Shown: piece by piece, positions 42,222 through 51,127 of the stretch
Numbering within the stretch: position 1 is the first letter of the stretch
How the letters are laid out: each line of letters opens with the position of its first letter
Origin: Sphingobium sp.
GTDB taxonomy: Bacteria; Pseudomonadota; Alphaproteobacteria; Sphingomonadales; Sphingomonadaceae
Reading direction: 5' to 3'
Assembly: GCA_023266575.1 (NCBI GenBank)
Contig: JAHFPV010000016.1
Span: 22,122 to 86,121, forward strand
DNA: 64,000 nt
Position numbers and translations under genes: made by a program
Notes under the pieces: model-generated
What the model was told of the DNA's origin: nothing
Seen by the model: the letters and a program-made list of their open reading frames with translations, nothing else
Databases searched by the model: none

Positions 42222-42773
42222 GTGGACGAGGAAATCGAGACGCTGGTGGTGCGGGTTCGGGCGGATACGCAGGGGTTGAGCCGGGACGTGGAGGCGATGC
42301 GGGCCGGGATTGAGGGGCCGCTGGGCGACGGGGCCGAGAAAGCCGGGCGGCGGATCGAGCAGGGGCTGTTGCGGGCGGTTCGGACGGGCAAGTTCGGCTT
42401 TGAGGATTTGCGGCGGATCGCGCTGTCGGTGCTGGACGAGATTGCAGCGAGTGCGTTGCGGACGGCGATGAATGGTGCCGGTGGCGGGGGTGGTCTCGTC
42501 AATCTGGGGGCGTCGTTGCTGACGTCGGCGCTGGGGCTGCCGGGGCGGGCGACTGGCGGGCCGGTGACGCCGGGGCGGGCCTATATGGTCGGCGAGCGCG
42601 GGCCGGAAATGTTCGTGCCGACGAGCAGCGGGCAGGTTGTCGCGCATGGCGGCGGCGCGCGGGATGTGCGGGTGAGCATCGCGGTGAATGGCCGGGGGCA
42701 GGAGAGCGAGGCGCGATTGCTGGCGCGCAGTGCGCGGCAGGTGGCGCGGGCGGTGAAGGGAGCGCTGGGCTGA
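42222..42773 (+). CDS. GTA tail tape measure protein (gp11)
   Basis: A 183-residue protein starting at a GTG after GGGAGGCGCTG. It opens ETLVVRVRADTQGLSRDVEAM and has the conserved FEDLRRIALSVLDEIAASAL and the GGPVTPGRAYMVGERGPEMF segment typical of tape measure C-termini. The small size fits a very short GTA tail (RcGTA gp11 is only slightly longer). It overlaps the next gene. Confidence 0.88.
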   Translation: MDEEIETLVVRVRADTQGLSRDVEAMRAGIEGPLGDGAEKAGRRIEQGLLRAVRTGKFGFEDLRRIALSVLDEIAASALRTAMNGAGGGGGLVNLGASLLTSALGLPGRATGGPVTPGRAYMVGERGPEMFVPTSSGQVVAHGGGARDVRVSIAVNGRGQESEARLLARSARQVARAVKGALG

Positions 42774-45103
42774 TGGCGGGCATCGACTATTGGCTGGCGG
42801 ATGCGCGGCGGGGGCAGGAGACGCGCTGGATGAAGCGCTTTGCGCCGACCCACTGGACCGTCAATTTCCCGCGCCCGATGATGGCGAGCGTGATCACGAC
42901 CGGGGCGGATTCGTTGCGGGTGGATGCGGTCTTTTACGGGTCGGGCGATCTGGCGGGGCTGATCTGGGAGGCGGCGGACGGGTGGAGCCATCCGTTGCTG
43001 GCCTATGAGACCGCGCGGGATTTTCGGGACTGTGTGTTGCGGTTTCGCTGGCGGAGCGGGGGGCTGCGCCAGCTGGACCAGACGCATGGGCCGACGCTGA
43101 CGATCGAGGGGCGGGACGCGGCGGGGAATCCACGCGCCTGGTATGTGCGGCTGTGGAACTATGCGAGCGGCGGGCCGGAAGATGCAGTGATTACGCTGGA
43201 TTTTGCCGCGCTGGATGGCGGTTTCCTGCTGCCGGGCGAGGCCGATCCGGTGTGGGCGGGAGATGTGGACCGGATGTTCATATCGCTCGTGCCGCCCGAT
43301 TATGGTGTGGGGGAGACGGCCTTTGCCGCGGCTGTCGAGGGCTGGGCTGAGCTTTCGGAGATGGCGTGCGACGGGGCGGGGTCCGTGCTGGCGGTGGGTG
43401 ACGTCATGGTGCCGGAGCATGGGCTGGCCATGGCGACGGGCTATGATGATTGTTTCAACCAGACGCCCGAACGAGTGGTCGCGGCCATCCATGCGCTGGG
43501 CTATCGCGGGGCGATCAACCATTATGTCGGGATGAGCCATTATTTCCGGCTCGAACGGGTTGGCAGTGGGCTTTACGTCAGTCTGGCGGGGGGCGTGCTG
43601 AACGCGCCGTGCGCGGCGTGGCATCGGGATTTTGCGGCACGGGCCAAGGCGCTGGGTTTCGACGTCATCTGGTCGCTCTCCTACGAACTGTTCGACGCGC
43701 ATTGCTGGAACGACTGGAAGCAGCGGGCGGAAAATGGCGATCCGGCGCTGACGGGGTGGGTGCCGCCTTCGACCTTGCTGTCCCCTGCGCATGGCGGGGC
43801 GATGGCTTATTTGCAGGCGGTAGCCGGTGCCTTTGTTTTCATTGGGTTGGAAGCGGGACTGCCGATCCTGTTTCAGGTGGGCGAACCCTGGTGGTGGGTG
43901 GAGCCGGGCGACGGGCGGATATGCATCTATGACGATGCGGCGCGGGCGGCCTTTGGCGGCAGTCCGGTGTCGATTGCGAGCATCTGGGGGGCGCTGGACG
44001 GGGCGCAATGCGCTTTGCTGGATCAGGCGGGGGCGGTGCTGGCGGCATCGACGGCGGCCCTGTGCGCGGCGGTGAAGGCGGTCGCGCCGGGGGCGGTGAC
44101 GCATTTGCTGGCCTATCTGCCGACGATCCTCGACCCGCGTGCGCCAGAGGCCAAGCGGGCGAACATGCCGGTGGGGTGGGCGTCGCCTGCCTTCGATGTG
44201 CTGCAACTGGAAGATTATGACTGGGTGACCGAGGGGCGGCCGGGACTGACCGCGCGGGGCGTGGAGCTGGCGACGGCGCGGCTGGGCTATCCGGTGGAGG
44301 CGCAGCATTATCTGGCGGGGTTCGTGCTGTTGGGGAGCCAGGCGGGGCAGTGGTGCGCGATTGCGGCGGCGGCGCAGGCGTCGGTGGCGCGGGGGACGGC
44401 AGCGACCTTTGTCTGGGCGCTGCCGCAAGTGTGCCGCGATGGCTTTGTCGCGTTCAGGATCAATGGGGAGGATGGGATGCAAGCCTTTGATGATGTGCTG
44501 TTTCCTCTGGCCATTGGGCGGGAGGCGAGCCTGTCGCCGACCTTTTCGACGCAGATTGTCGAAAGCCCGTCCGGGCATGAGCGGCGGAGCAGCGACTGGG
44601 CGGATGCGCGGCTGTCCTTCGATGCGGGGCCGGGGGTGCGGTCCGAAGCGGACATTGCGACGCTGATCGGCTTTTTCCGGGCAAGGCGGGGCGCGGCGCG
44701 GGGCTTCCGATTCAGCGATCCCTATGACGATCGCAGCGGGCCGATGGGGCAGGCGCCGGGGCCGATGGACCAGAGGCTGGGCGTGGGCGACGGGGTGCAG
44801 GCCGCGTTTCAGCTGATGCGCTATTATGGTGCGGGGGAGGATGCGCAGGGGCGGGTCATCACCCGGCCAGTGGCGGGGACGATCCGGGTGGCGGCGAATG
44901 GCGTCGAGATGGTCGGCGGGTGGAGCCATGAGGGGATGGGGATCATCGCCTTTGACGACGCGCCTGCCGATGGCGTGCTGCTGACCGCCGGGTTCCGCTT
45001 CGACGTGCCGGTGCGCTTTGCCGAGGACCGGCTGGACATCAACCGGGCGACCTTTGCGGCGGGGGAAGCGCCGTCGGTGCCGCTGGTGGAGATACGCGAA
45101 TGA
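42773..45103 (+). CDS. Fused tail protein: large N-terminal domain plus DUF2460 (gp12)
   Basis: A 776-residue protein. Residues ~569-776 are the DUF2460 distal tail domain (EASLSPTFSTQIVESPSGHE, RRGAARGFRFSDPYDDRSG, RVITRPVAGTIRVAANGVE). Residues ~1-560 form a separate region with glycosidase-like TIM-barrel features (GYRGAINHYVGMSHYFRL, FDVIWSLSYELF, LFQVGEPWWWVEPGDG). Similar sphingomonad proteins are annotated as non-contractile tail sheath. In RcGTA, gp12 is only the DUF2460 part. It is coupled on both sides by four-base overlaps. Confidence 0.85.
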   Translation: MAGIDYWLADARRGQETRWMKRFAPTHWTVNFPRPMMASVITTGADSLRVDAVFYGSGDLAGLIWEAADGWSHPLLAYETARDFRDCVLRFRWRSGGLRQLDQTHGPTLTIEGRDAAGNPRAWYVRLWNYASGGPEDAVITLDFAALDGGFLLPGEADPVWAGDVDRMFISLVPPDYGVGETAFAAAVEGWAELSEMACDGAGSVLAVGDVMVPEHGLAMATGYDDCFNQTPERVVAAIHALGYRGAINHYVGMSHYFRLERVGSGLYVSLAGGVLNAPCAAWHRDFAARAKALGFDVIWSLSYELFDAHCWNDWKQRAENGDPALTGWVPPSTLLSPAHGGAMAYLQAVAGAFVFIGLEAGLPILFQVGEPWWWVEPGDGRICIYDDAARAAFGGSPVSIASIWGALDGAQCALLDQAGAVLAASTAALCAAVKAVAPGAVTHLLAYLPTILDPRAPEAKRANMPVGWASPAFDVLQLEDYDWVTEGRPGLTARGVELATARLGYPVEAQHYLAGFVLLGSQAGQWCAIAAAAQASVARGTAATFVWALPQVCRDGFVAFRINGEDGMQAFDDVLFPLAIGREASLSPTFSTQIVESPSGHERRSSDWADARLSFDAGPGVRSEADIATLIGFFRARRGAARGFRFSDPYDDRSGPMGQAPGPMDQRLGVGDGVQAAFQLMRYYGAGEDAQGRVITRPVAGTIRVAANGVEMVGGWSHEGMGIIAFDDAPADGVLLTAGFRFDVPVRFAEDRLDINRATFAAGEAPSVPLVEIRE

Positions 45104-45915
45104 GCATGATCGAGGCGCTGGAGCAGCCGCTGGTGACTTTGGCCTTTTGCTGGCGGATCGAGCGGCGGGACGGGGTGACGATCGGGCTGACCAGCCATGA
45201 TCGCGATCTGGCGATTGGCGGGCTGACCTATCGCGCCGCGCCGGGGATGACGCCGTCGGCGATCCGCAGCGGGATCGGGCTGGACGGGGAGGATAGCGAT
45301 CTGGCGGGTGCGCTTTCCAGCGATGCGATCAGCGAGACGGATTTGATGGCGGGGCGCTGGGATGGCGCGGCGCTGGAATTGTGGCTGACGCAGTGGGAGG
45401 CACCGGGCGATCTGTGGCTGTCGCTGGCGCGGGGCGAGATTGGCGCGGTGGCGCGCAGGGGGGCGGCGTTCAGTGCCGAGCTGATCGGCGCGGCGGCGGT
45501 GCTTGGGGCGGCGGTCGCGCCGTCGACATCGCCCGATTGTCGCGCGAGCCTGGGCGACCGGGCGTGCCGGGTCGATCTGGCGGGGCGGCGGCGGGTGGTG
45601 GCGGTTTCCGGTGTTGATGGTGCTGAGGTTGCTGTCGGCGGGCTGGTGGCGGGGGATTATGCTTTCGGGACGTTGCGCTGGCTGGGCGGGGCCAATGCGG
45701 GCCTGGTGCAGGCAGTGGTGGATAATGGGGTGGACGGGGTGACTCTGGCCGATCCGCCGGCCTTTGCGGTGGCGGCGGGGACGCTGGCGTTGCTGACGGA
45801 AGGGTGCGACCGGCAGATGGCGACCTGCGCCGGGCGGTTCGGCAACGGGGTGAATTTTCGCGGTGAGCCTTATTTGCCGGGGATGGATTTGCTGACCCGC
45901 TATCCCGGCGCATGA
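45100..45915 (+). CDS. GTA hub protein (gp13, DUF2163)
   Basis: A 271-residue protein of the DUF2163 / phage BR0599 family: TLAFCWRIERRDGVTIGLTSHDRDL, YRAAPGMTPSAIRSGIGLD, and the Cys-rich end CRASLGDRACRVDL and EGCDRQMATCAGRFGN-type segments (read in separate pieces). In RcGTA the homologous hub binds an iron-sulfur cluster; four cysteines in the C-terminal half agree with that. Overlaps gp12 and gp14. Confidence 0.9.
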   Translation: MSMIEALEQPLVTLAFCWRIERRDGVTIGLTSHDRDLAIGGLTYRAAPGMTPSAIRSGIGLDGEDSDLAGALSSDAISETDLMAGRWDGAALELWLTQWEAPGDLWLSLARGEIGAVARRGAAFSAELIGAAAVLGAAVAPSTSPDCRASLGDRACRVDLAGRRRVVAVSGVDGAEVAVGGLVAGDYAFGTLRWLGGANAGLVQAVVDNGVDGVTLADPPAFAVAAGTLALLTEGCDRQMATCAGRFGNGVNFRGEPYLPGMDLLTRYPGA

Positions 45916-46277
45916 GCGTGGTGGAGCGGGCGCGGGCGCTGGTGGGCGTGCCGTTTCGATTGCATGGGCGAAGCGACAGCGGCGTGGATTGCGTCGGGCT
46001 GGTGGCGCTGGCGCTGGGGCGGGGTGCGCCTTGCGCTTATGGGTTGCGCAGTGGCGATGTCGGGCGGGCGGAAGGCTGGCTGCGGGCGGCGGGGCTGGTG
46101 CCGGTGGCGGGTGGTGAGCCTGGCGATGTGGCGCTGGTGCGGCCGGGGCCGTTGCAATTGCATCTGATGATCTGTGTGCCGGGCGGCTTTGTCCATGCCC
46201 ATGCCGGGTTGCGGCGGGTGGTCGAGATGCCGGGGGCGTCGCCCTGGCCGGTGATTGGCTGGTGGCGGGCGATATAG
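45912..46277 (+). CDS. GTA peptidase (gp14, NlpC/P60 family)
   Basis: A 121-residue cell-wall peptidase. The catalytic Cys is in SGVDCVGLVALALG and the His in LQLHLMIC or FVHAHAGLRRVVE. It should open peptidoglycan during particle entry. It overlaps gp13 by four bases and is followed by gp15. Confidence 0.9.
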   Translation: MSVVERARALVGVPFRLHGRSDSGVDCVGLVALALGRGAPCAYGLRSGDVGRAEGWLRAAGLVPVAGGEPGDVALVRPGPLQLHLMICVPGGFVHAHAGLRRVVEMPGASPWPVIGWWRAI

Positions 46278-46289
46278 AAGGAGTGTGTC

Positions 46290-48479
46290 ATGGCGACGGT
46301 GGTGCTGAGTGCGGTGGGCACGGTGATTGGCGGGCCGATCGGCGGGGCTATCGGGGCGCTGATCGGCAATGCGGTTGACCATGGGGTGCTGTTCAAGCCC
46401 AAGGGGCGGGAAGGGCCGCGGCTGAATGAATTACAGGTGCAGACGTCGAGTTACGGGACACAGGTGCCGCAATTGTTCGGTACGATGCGGGTCGCGGGGA
46501 CGGTGATCTGGGCGACCGACCTGCGCGAGACGAAAAGCAAGAGTGGTGGCGGCAAGGGGCGGCCGAGCGTGACCAGTTACAGCTATGCGGCGAGTTTTGC
46601 GGTCGCTTTGTCAGCGCGCAGGATAAGGTCGATCGGGCGGATCTGGGCCGATGGCAATTTGCTGCGCGGGGCGGCGGGGGACTTCAAGAGCGCGGTGTCG
46701 GCGTTCCGGGTGCATCCGGGCGGCGAGGATCAGCCGGTCGATCCGCTGATCGCGGCGGCGCAGGGCGTGGGGGAGACGCCAGCGCATCGCGGCTTGGCCT
46801 ATGTCCTGTTCGAGGATCTGGCGCTGGAGGATTATGGCAATCGCATCCCGTCGCTGACGTTCGAGGTGGAAGCGGACGAGGGGGCGGTGGCGATCGGGGC
46901 GATTGCGGCGGCAGTGAGTGCGGGGCGGATTGGCGGGGCCGGGCTGGCCAGTGTCGAGGGCTATGCGGCGAGCGGGGCGGATGTGCGCGAGGCTATCACG
47001 CCGCTTGTCGAGGCGCATGGGCTGGCGTTGCAGGGGCTGACGCTGATGGCGGCGGGCGAGAGCACGGACGAGATTGGTTCCCGCGTGCTGGCGGCGCGGG
47101 TCAATGGGCGGGCGGTCGATGCGGTGGAGCAGTCCGGCGGGGCGGCGGATGGCGTGCCGGTGGCTCTGTCGCTGCGCCATTATGATGCGGCGCGCGATTA
47201 TCAGGCGGGGGTGCAGCGGGTGACGCGACCGGGGCCGGGGCGCAGCGAGCGCGGGATTGAACTGCCTGCGGTGCTGGCGGCGGATGCGGCGCGGGGGCTG
47301 GCGGGCGAGCGGCTGGCGAGTGGCTGGACCGGGCGGGCGACGATGGTGCTGCGTTGCGGCTGGGCGGCGCTGGGGCTGGCGCCGGGCATGGTGGTGCGGG
47401 TGGTCGATGCGCCGGGGCTATGGCGGATCGAGGAGCGCGAGTGGGAGGCGATGGCGGTGCGGCTGTCGCTGCGGCGGGTGCCGGGGGCTGGCGGGGTAAT
47501 GCCGGGCGGCGCGTCGTCCGGCGCGATCGTGCGGCAGGTGGATGCGCCGCATGGAGTAACGACGCTTATGCTGGCCGACTTGCCGCGCCTGACCGAAGGG
47601 GTGGCGAATGCGCCGCTGGTGGTGGCTGCGGCGAGCGGTGGGGCGGGTTGGCGCACCGCGGCGCTGTTTGCGATGAGCGGGACGGGCGAGGCTGTGCCGA
47701 TCGGCCGGAGCGCGCCGCGGGCGGTGATTGGGGTGGCGGACACTGCGCTGCCGCCCGGAAGCGTGGCGATGGTGGACGGGCAGAACGCGATGCGGGTGAC
47801 ATTGCTGGCGGCGGATATGGAATTATTGTCAGCGGATGAGGCGGGGCTGGCGCAGGGGCGCAACCTGTGTCTGGTCGGGCGCGAGTTGATCCAGTTTGGC
47901 GCGGCGGTGCAGACGGGAGAGGCGAGCTATCGGCTGACCGATTTGCGCCGGGGGCTGCGCGGGACCGAATGGGCGATGGCGGACCATGCGGCGGGCGAGG
48001 CGTTCCTGCTGGTCGAGGAGGAACGGCTGGTCGAGCCGTTGGCGATGCTGGGCGTGGCGGGCGAGGTTGGCGGGACGGTGCAACTGTCGGCGATCGGGCT
48101 GGGCGATGTGGAGCCTGTGGTGGCCGAGGTGGCGGTGACGGGCGAGGCGCTGGTGCCGCCGGCTCCGGTGCATCTGACGGCGCGGGCGGTGAGCGGTGGT
48201 TGGGTGATCGGCTGGACGCGGCGCAGCCGTGCGGGATGGCGCTGGAGCAGCGGCGGCGATGTGCCGCTGGGCGAAGAGAGTGAGCGCTATGCGGTGCGGG
48301 TGCTGGATGGCGATGTCGTGGTGCGCAGTGCCGAGACGGTGTTGCCGGGCTGGACCTATGACGCGGCGATGATCGCGGCAGATAGTGGTGCCGGGCATGA
48401 TGGCGCGCTGCGCGTGGAGGTGCGGCAGGTCGGCACCTTTGCGACCGGGCGGGCGGGGGTGATCGGGATCACGATTTGA
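46290..48479 (+). CDS. GTA tail host-specificity protein (gp15), short form
   Basis: A 729-residue protein. N-terminal glycine-rich hydrophobic segment (AVGTVIGGPIGGAIGALIG), then YGTQVPQLFGTMRVAGTVIW and VTSYSYAASFAVALSARRI, as in the phage tail protein domain of GTA gp15; the C-terminus has beta-rich modules (VIGWTRRSRAGWRW). RcGTA gp15 is about 1300 residues and carries an extra TIM-barrel region; this form lacks it. ATG after GAAGGAGTGTGTC. Confidence 0.88.
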   Translation: MATVVLSAVGTVIGGPIGGAIGALIGNAVDHGVLFKPKGREGPRLNELQVQTSSYGTQVPQLFGTMRVAGTVIWATDLRETKSKSGGGKGRPSVTSYSYAASFAVALSARRIRSIGRIWADGNLLRGAAGDFKSAVSAFRVHPGGEDQPVDPLIAAAQGVGETPAHRGLAYVLFEDLALEDYGNRIPSLTFEVEADEGAVAIGAIAAAVSAGRIGGAGLASVEGYAASGADVREAITPLVEAHGLALQGLTLMAAGESTDEIGSRVLAARVNGRAVDAVEQSGGAADGVPVALSLRHYDAARDYQAGVQRVTRPGPGRSERGIELPAVLAADAARGLAGERLASGWTGRATMVLRCGWAALGLAPGMVVRVVDAPGLWRIEEREWEAMAVRLSLRRVPGAGGVMPGGASSGAIVRQVDAPHGVTTLMLADLPRLTEGVANAPLVVAAASGGAGWRTAALFAMSGTGEAVPIGRSAPRAVIGVADTALPPGSVAMVDGQNAMRVTLLAADMELLSADEAGLAQGRNLCLVGRELIQFGAAVQTGEASYRLTDLRRGLRGTEWAMADHAAGEAFLLVEEERLVEPLAMLGVAGEVGGTVQLSAIGLGDVEPVVAEVAVTGEALVPPAPVHLTARAVSGGWVIGWTRRSRAGWRWSSGGDVPLGEESERYAVRVLDGDVVVRSAETVLPGWTYDAAMIAADSGAGHDGALRVEVRQVGTFATGRAGVIGITI

Positions 48480-48494
48480 TTTGGGACGGGAGCG

Positions 48495-48998
48495 ATGGTG
48501 ATGGACATGACGGCGCGATGGGCGATGCCGATGCTGTTTGCGGGGCAGGCGCAGAAGGAAATTTTCCACAATGAGGCGCTGGTGCGGATCGATGCGCTGC
48601 TGCACGGCAGGGTCGAGAGCGCGGATGTGGCGACGCCGCCTGCGACGCCGACGGTTGGGCAATGCTGGATCGTGGCGGCAGGCGCGAGTGGCGCCTGGAC
48701 CGGACAGGAGGGATGCGTTGCCAGCAGGAGCGAGGGCGGCTGGCGCTTTGTGGTGCCGCGTGCCGGGCTGTCGATGGATGTGGCGGACCGGGGTCATGCG
48801 CTTTTTTATGACGGAAGCCTGTGGCGGGACGCATTGGTGCGGGAGGATGGGCTGTATCTGGACGGGGAGAAAGTGGTCGGCGGGCGGCAGGGGGCGATTG
48901 CCGCGCCAACGGGCGGCGCGACGATTGACGCAGAGGCGCGCACTACACTGGACGCCATACTCGTTGCTTTAAGGACACATGGGCTGATCGAAAGCTAA
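48495..48998 (+). CDS. DUF2793-family GTA-associated protein
   Basis: A 167-residue protein starting MVMDMTARWAMPML. DUF2793 features: LFAGQAQKEIFHNEALVRID, PTVGQCWIVAAGASGAWTGQ and GWRFVVPRAGLSMDVADRG. Proteins of this family often follow gp15 in GTA and prophage clusters and may bind cell-surface glycan. It is the last GTA gene. Confidence 0.87.
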   Translation: MVMDMTARWAMPMLFAGQAQKEIFHNEALVRIDALLHGRVESADVATPPATPTVGQCWIVAAGASGAWTGQEGCVASRSEGGWRFVVPRAGLSMDVADRGHALFYDGSLWRDALVREDGLYLDGEKVVGGRQGAIAAPTGGATIDAEARTTLDAILVALRTHGLIES

Positions 48999-49199
48999 AT
49001 TTGTCCGAATTTACTTTTTATTGTCATGTCGTCTCGCTATTAGCTGAGTGAACCATGCAAATAGCCTCACAGGGGGTTCCGAGGAACCCTACTGCGTTAT
49101 TTTTGCAACGGTTTCACTATTTGTGGACTTGCCATGAAACTTTCTTCCCGATACAGGGTTTCAGCAGTCCTTCGTGACACTTTTGAAAGGGGAATTCAG

Positions 49200-50276
49200 A
49201 TGCGGAAGCTTGCCCTCGCGGCTGCTCTTGCTACCACTGCTTTGGCCACCCCGGCCATGGCACGTGACGACAGTTGGTACGTCGGCGTTGATGCCGGTGT
49301 AATGATTGTCGAAGACCAGGACATGACCTTCTCGGCAGTCCCTCCCGGCGGCCGTCCGGTCCCGTCGATCGATTATCATAAGGGTTATGATTTCGACGCC
49401 AATATCGGCTATGACTTTGGCGGTTTCCGCCTGGAAGCCGAAGCCGCTTACAAGCGCGCCAAGATTGATTTCGACAAGACCGGTGGCCGTTTTGGCGGTG
49501 CCTCTTCGGCCCTCTCGTTCATGCTGAACGGCTTGCTGGACTTCGGTTCCGATGACGGCCTGCAGGGCTTCGTCGGCGGCGGCGTCGGCGTTTCGCGCGC
49601 CAAGGTTGCTTCGGACATCGTCAACGACAGCGACACGGGCTTTGCCTGGCAGGCAATCGCCGGCGTTCGTTATCCGGTGACCAACAATGTTGACGTTTCG
49701 CTGAAGTATCGCTTCTTCAACCAGGACGATATCAAGCTGATCCCGGCTTATCAGAGCATCTATGGCCAGGCCGGTTCGACCGCCGACACCAAGCTGCGCA
49801 CCCACAGCCTGCTGCTGGGTCTGACCTACAACTTCGGCGAACCGGCTGCTCCTCCGCCGCCTCCCCCGCCGCCGCCGCCTCCCCCGCCGCCTCCCCCGCC
49901 GCCGCCTCCGCCGCCAGTGGCAGAGTGCAGCCCCGGACCGTACATCGTGTTCTTCGAATGGGACAAGTCGGACGTCACGCCTGACGCCGCCACCATCCTG
50001 GACAACGCGGTTTCGGCCTACAGCAACTGCGGCAGCGCCCAGGTCATGCTGGCGGGTTATGCGGACAAGTCGGGTTCGTCCTCGTACAACGTCGGCCTGT
50101 CGCAGCGTCGCGCTGACGCCGTCAAGGCTTACATGGCTTCTAAGGGTATCCCTGATGGCGTCATGACGACCCAGGCGTTCGGTGAATCGAACCCCCGCGT
50201 CGAAACCGCCGACGGCGTTCGCGAACTGCAGAACCGTCGCGTGGAAATCACCTACGGTCCCGGTTCGGGCATGTAA
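49200..50276 (+). CDS. OmpA-family outer-membrane protein with polyproline linker
   Basis: A 358-residue protein. The start at 49200 follows GGGGAATTCAG and opens a signal peptide (LALAAALATTALATPAMA). Residues ~20-220 form an eight-stranded barrel (DDSWYVGVDAGVMIV, LLGLTYNFGEP). A linker of about two dozen consecutive prolines follows, then an OmpA peptidoglycan-binding domain (YIVFFEWDKSDVTPDA, LAGYADKSGSSSYNVGLSQR, RELQNRRVEI). It anchors the outer membrane to peptidoglycan. Confidence 0.93.
   Translation: MRKLALAAALATTALATPAMARDDSWYVGVDAGVMIVEDQDMTFSAVPPGGRPVPSIDYHKGYDFDANIGYDFGGFRLEAEAAYKRAKIDFDKTGGRFGGASSALSFMLNGLLDFGSDDGLQGFVGGGVGVSRAKVASDIVNDSDTGFAWQAIAGVRYPVTNNVDVSLKYRFFNQDDIKLIPAYQSIYGQAGSTADTKLRTHSLLLGLTYNFGEPAAPPPPPPPPPPPPPPPPPPPPPPVAECSPGPYIVFFEWDKSDVTPDAATILDNAVSAYSNCGSAQVMLAGYADKSGSSSYNVGLSQRRADAVKAYMASKGIPDGVMTTQAFGESNPRVETADGVRELQNRRVEITYGPGSGM
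49848..49915 (+). repeat. CCG/CCT simple-sequence tract encoding polyproline
   Basis: Alternating CCG and CCT/CCC codons specify the proline linker of the OmpA-family protein. Such tracts are prone to length change in steps of three bases, which keeps the frame. Confidence 0.8.
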
Positions 50277-50312
50277 GAGACTTTCCCTTCCGCAAGGTTG
50301 GAAAGCAGATGA

Positions 50313-50342
50313 AGGGGCTGGTCGAAAGACCGGCCCCTTTTT
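50313..50342 (+). terminator. Rho-independent terminator after the OmpA-family gene
   Basis: AGGGGCTGGTC-GAAA-GACCGGCCCCT followed by TTTT, with a perfect or near-perfect stem. The remaining gap to 50584 holds a REP-like element at 50419-50445 and nothing else recognisable. Confidence 0.85.
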
Positions 50343-50418
50343 CGTTGCGCTGAGTGGCGTTGGGCGTGCGGATCGGACTATTGGCCGTTTTGTAGCGCGC
50401 GGGGTAGTGCGATTGTGG

Positions 50419-50445
50419 CTTCTCGACTTCGCTCGAAGCGAACGG
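50419..50445. repeat. REP-like element (27-mer)
   Basis: Exact copy of the CTTCTCGACTTCGCTCGAAG-type 27-mer at 36413-36439, here intergenic between the OmpA-family and superoxide dismutase genes. Confidence 0.85.
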
Positions 50446-50584
50446 TGGTATGTGTGGCCATAGGTTTGGCTGCACTTGGCAGGATTTTGCAGGACAGAAA
50501 TGCGGTGACAGACCGGTGGTGCTCGGCAACAAATGCGCCGTTGCGGCGTTCGCTGCTATGTTCGCCGACCTCCGGGAGTTTGTC

Positions 50585-51118
50585 ATGAAATTTGCCTCGA
50601 TATTGCTCGCCTTGCCTTTGACTGTCGCGGCATCGGCCTGTGCGACGACCGGGTCGAGACCGTCTGCGCCAACGGCCAGTGCCAGTCTGACAGCAGGTGA
50701 TGGGTCCGCGCGTGGCACTGCCAGCGTGACCGAGGCGGCGGATGGGCTGCATGTGCTGGTCAAGGCGCAGGGACTAACGCCGGGCATTCATGCGGTGCAT
50801 GTCCATATGACCGGCACCTGCACCGCGCCCGATTTTGCCAGCGCCGGGGGACATTGGAACCCGACCGGGCGCAAGCATGGCATGGACAATCCGGCGGGCG
50901 CGCATATGGGCGATATGCCCAATATGACGGTCGGAACGGACGGCACCGGCGCGATCGAATATGTCATTGCCGGCGGGACGATCAGCAGTGGGACGAAGCC
51001 CTTGCTGGATACCGATGGCGCGGCGGTGGTGATCCATGCGCAGGCCGACGACAATAAGAGCGACCCGGCGGGCAATGCGGGCGGGCGGATCGCCTGCGGC
51101 GTGTTGGCGGCGGGTTAG
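50585..51118 (+). CDS. Cu/Zn superoxide dismutase lipoprotein
   Basis: A 177-residue periplasmic SOD. The signal peptide ends in a lipobox (ASACATT). Copper ligands are in GIHAVHVHMTG and the zinc loop has GGHWNPTGRKHGMDNPAGAH; DGAAVVIHAQ gives the fourth copper His. The disulphide cysteines are TGTCTAP and IACGVL. It detoxifies superoxide in the periplasm. The ATG at 50585 fits the signal peptide. Confidence 0.92.
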   Translation: MKFASILLALPLTVAASACATTGSRPSAPTASASLTAGDGSARGTASVTEAADGLHVLVKAQGLTPGIHAVHVHMTGTCTAPDFASAGGHWNPTGRKHGMDNPAGAHMGDMPNMTVGTDGTGAIEYVIAGGTISSGTKPLLDTDGAAVVIHAQADDNKSDPAGNAGGRIACGVLAAG

Positions 51119-51127
51119 GACCGGCGT

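Noticed and set aside
42581-44929. Long minus-strand open frame opposite the gp12 fusion
   Set aside because: Antisense artefact; the plus-strand gene is coupled to its neighbours and has known domains.
49848-49915. CRISPR-like short repeat
   Set aside because: It is a coding triplet tract for proline, without spacers.
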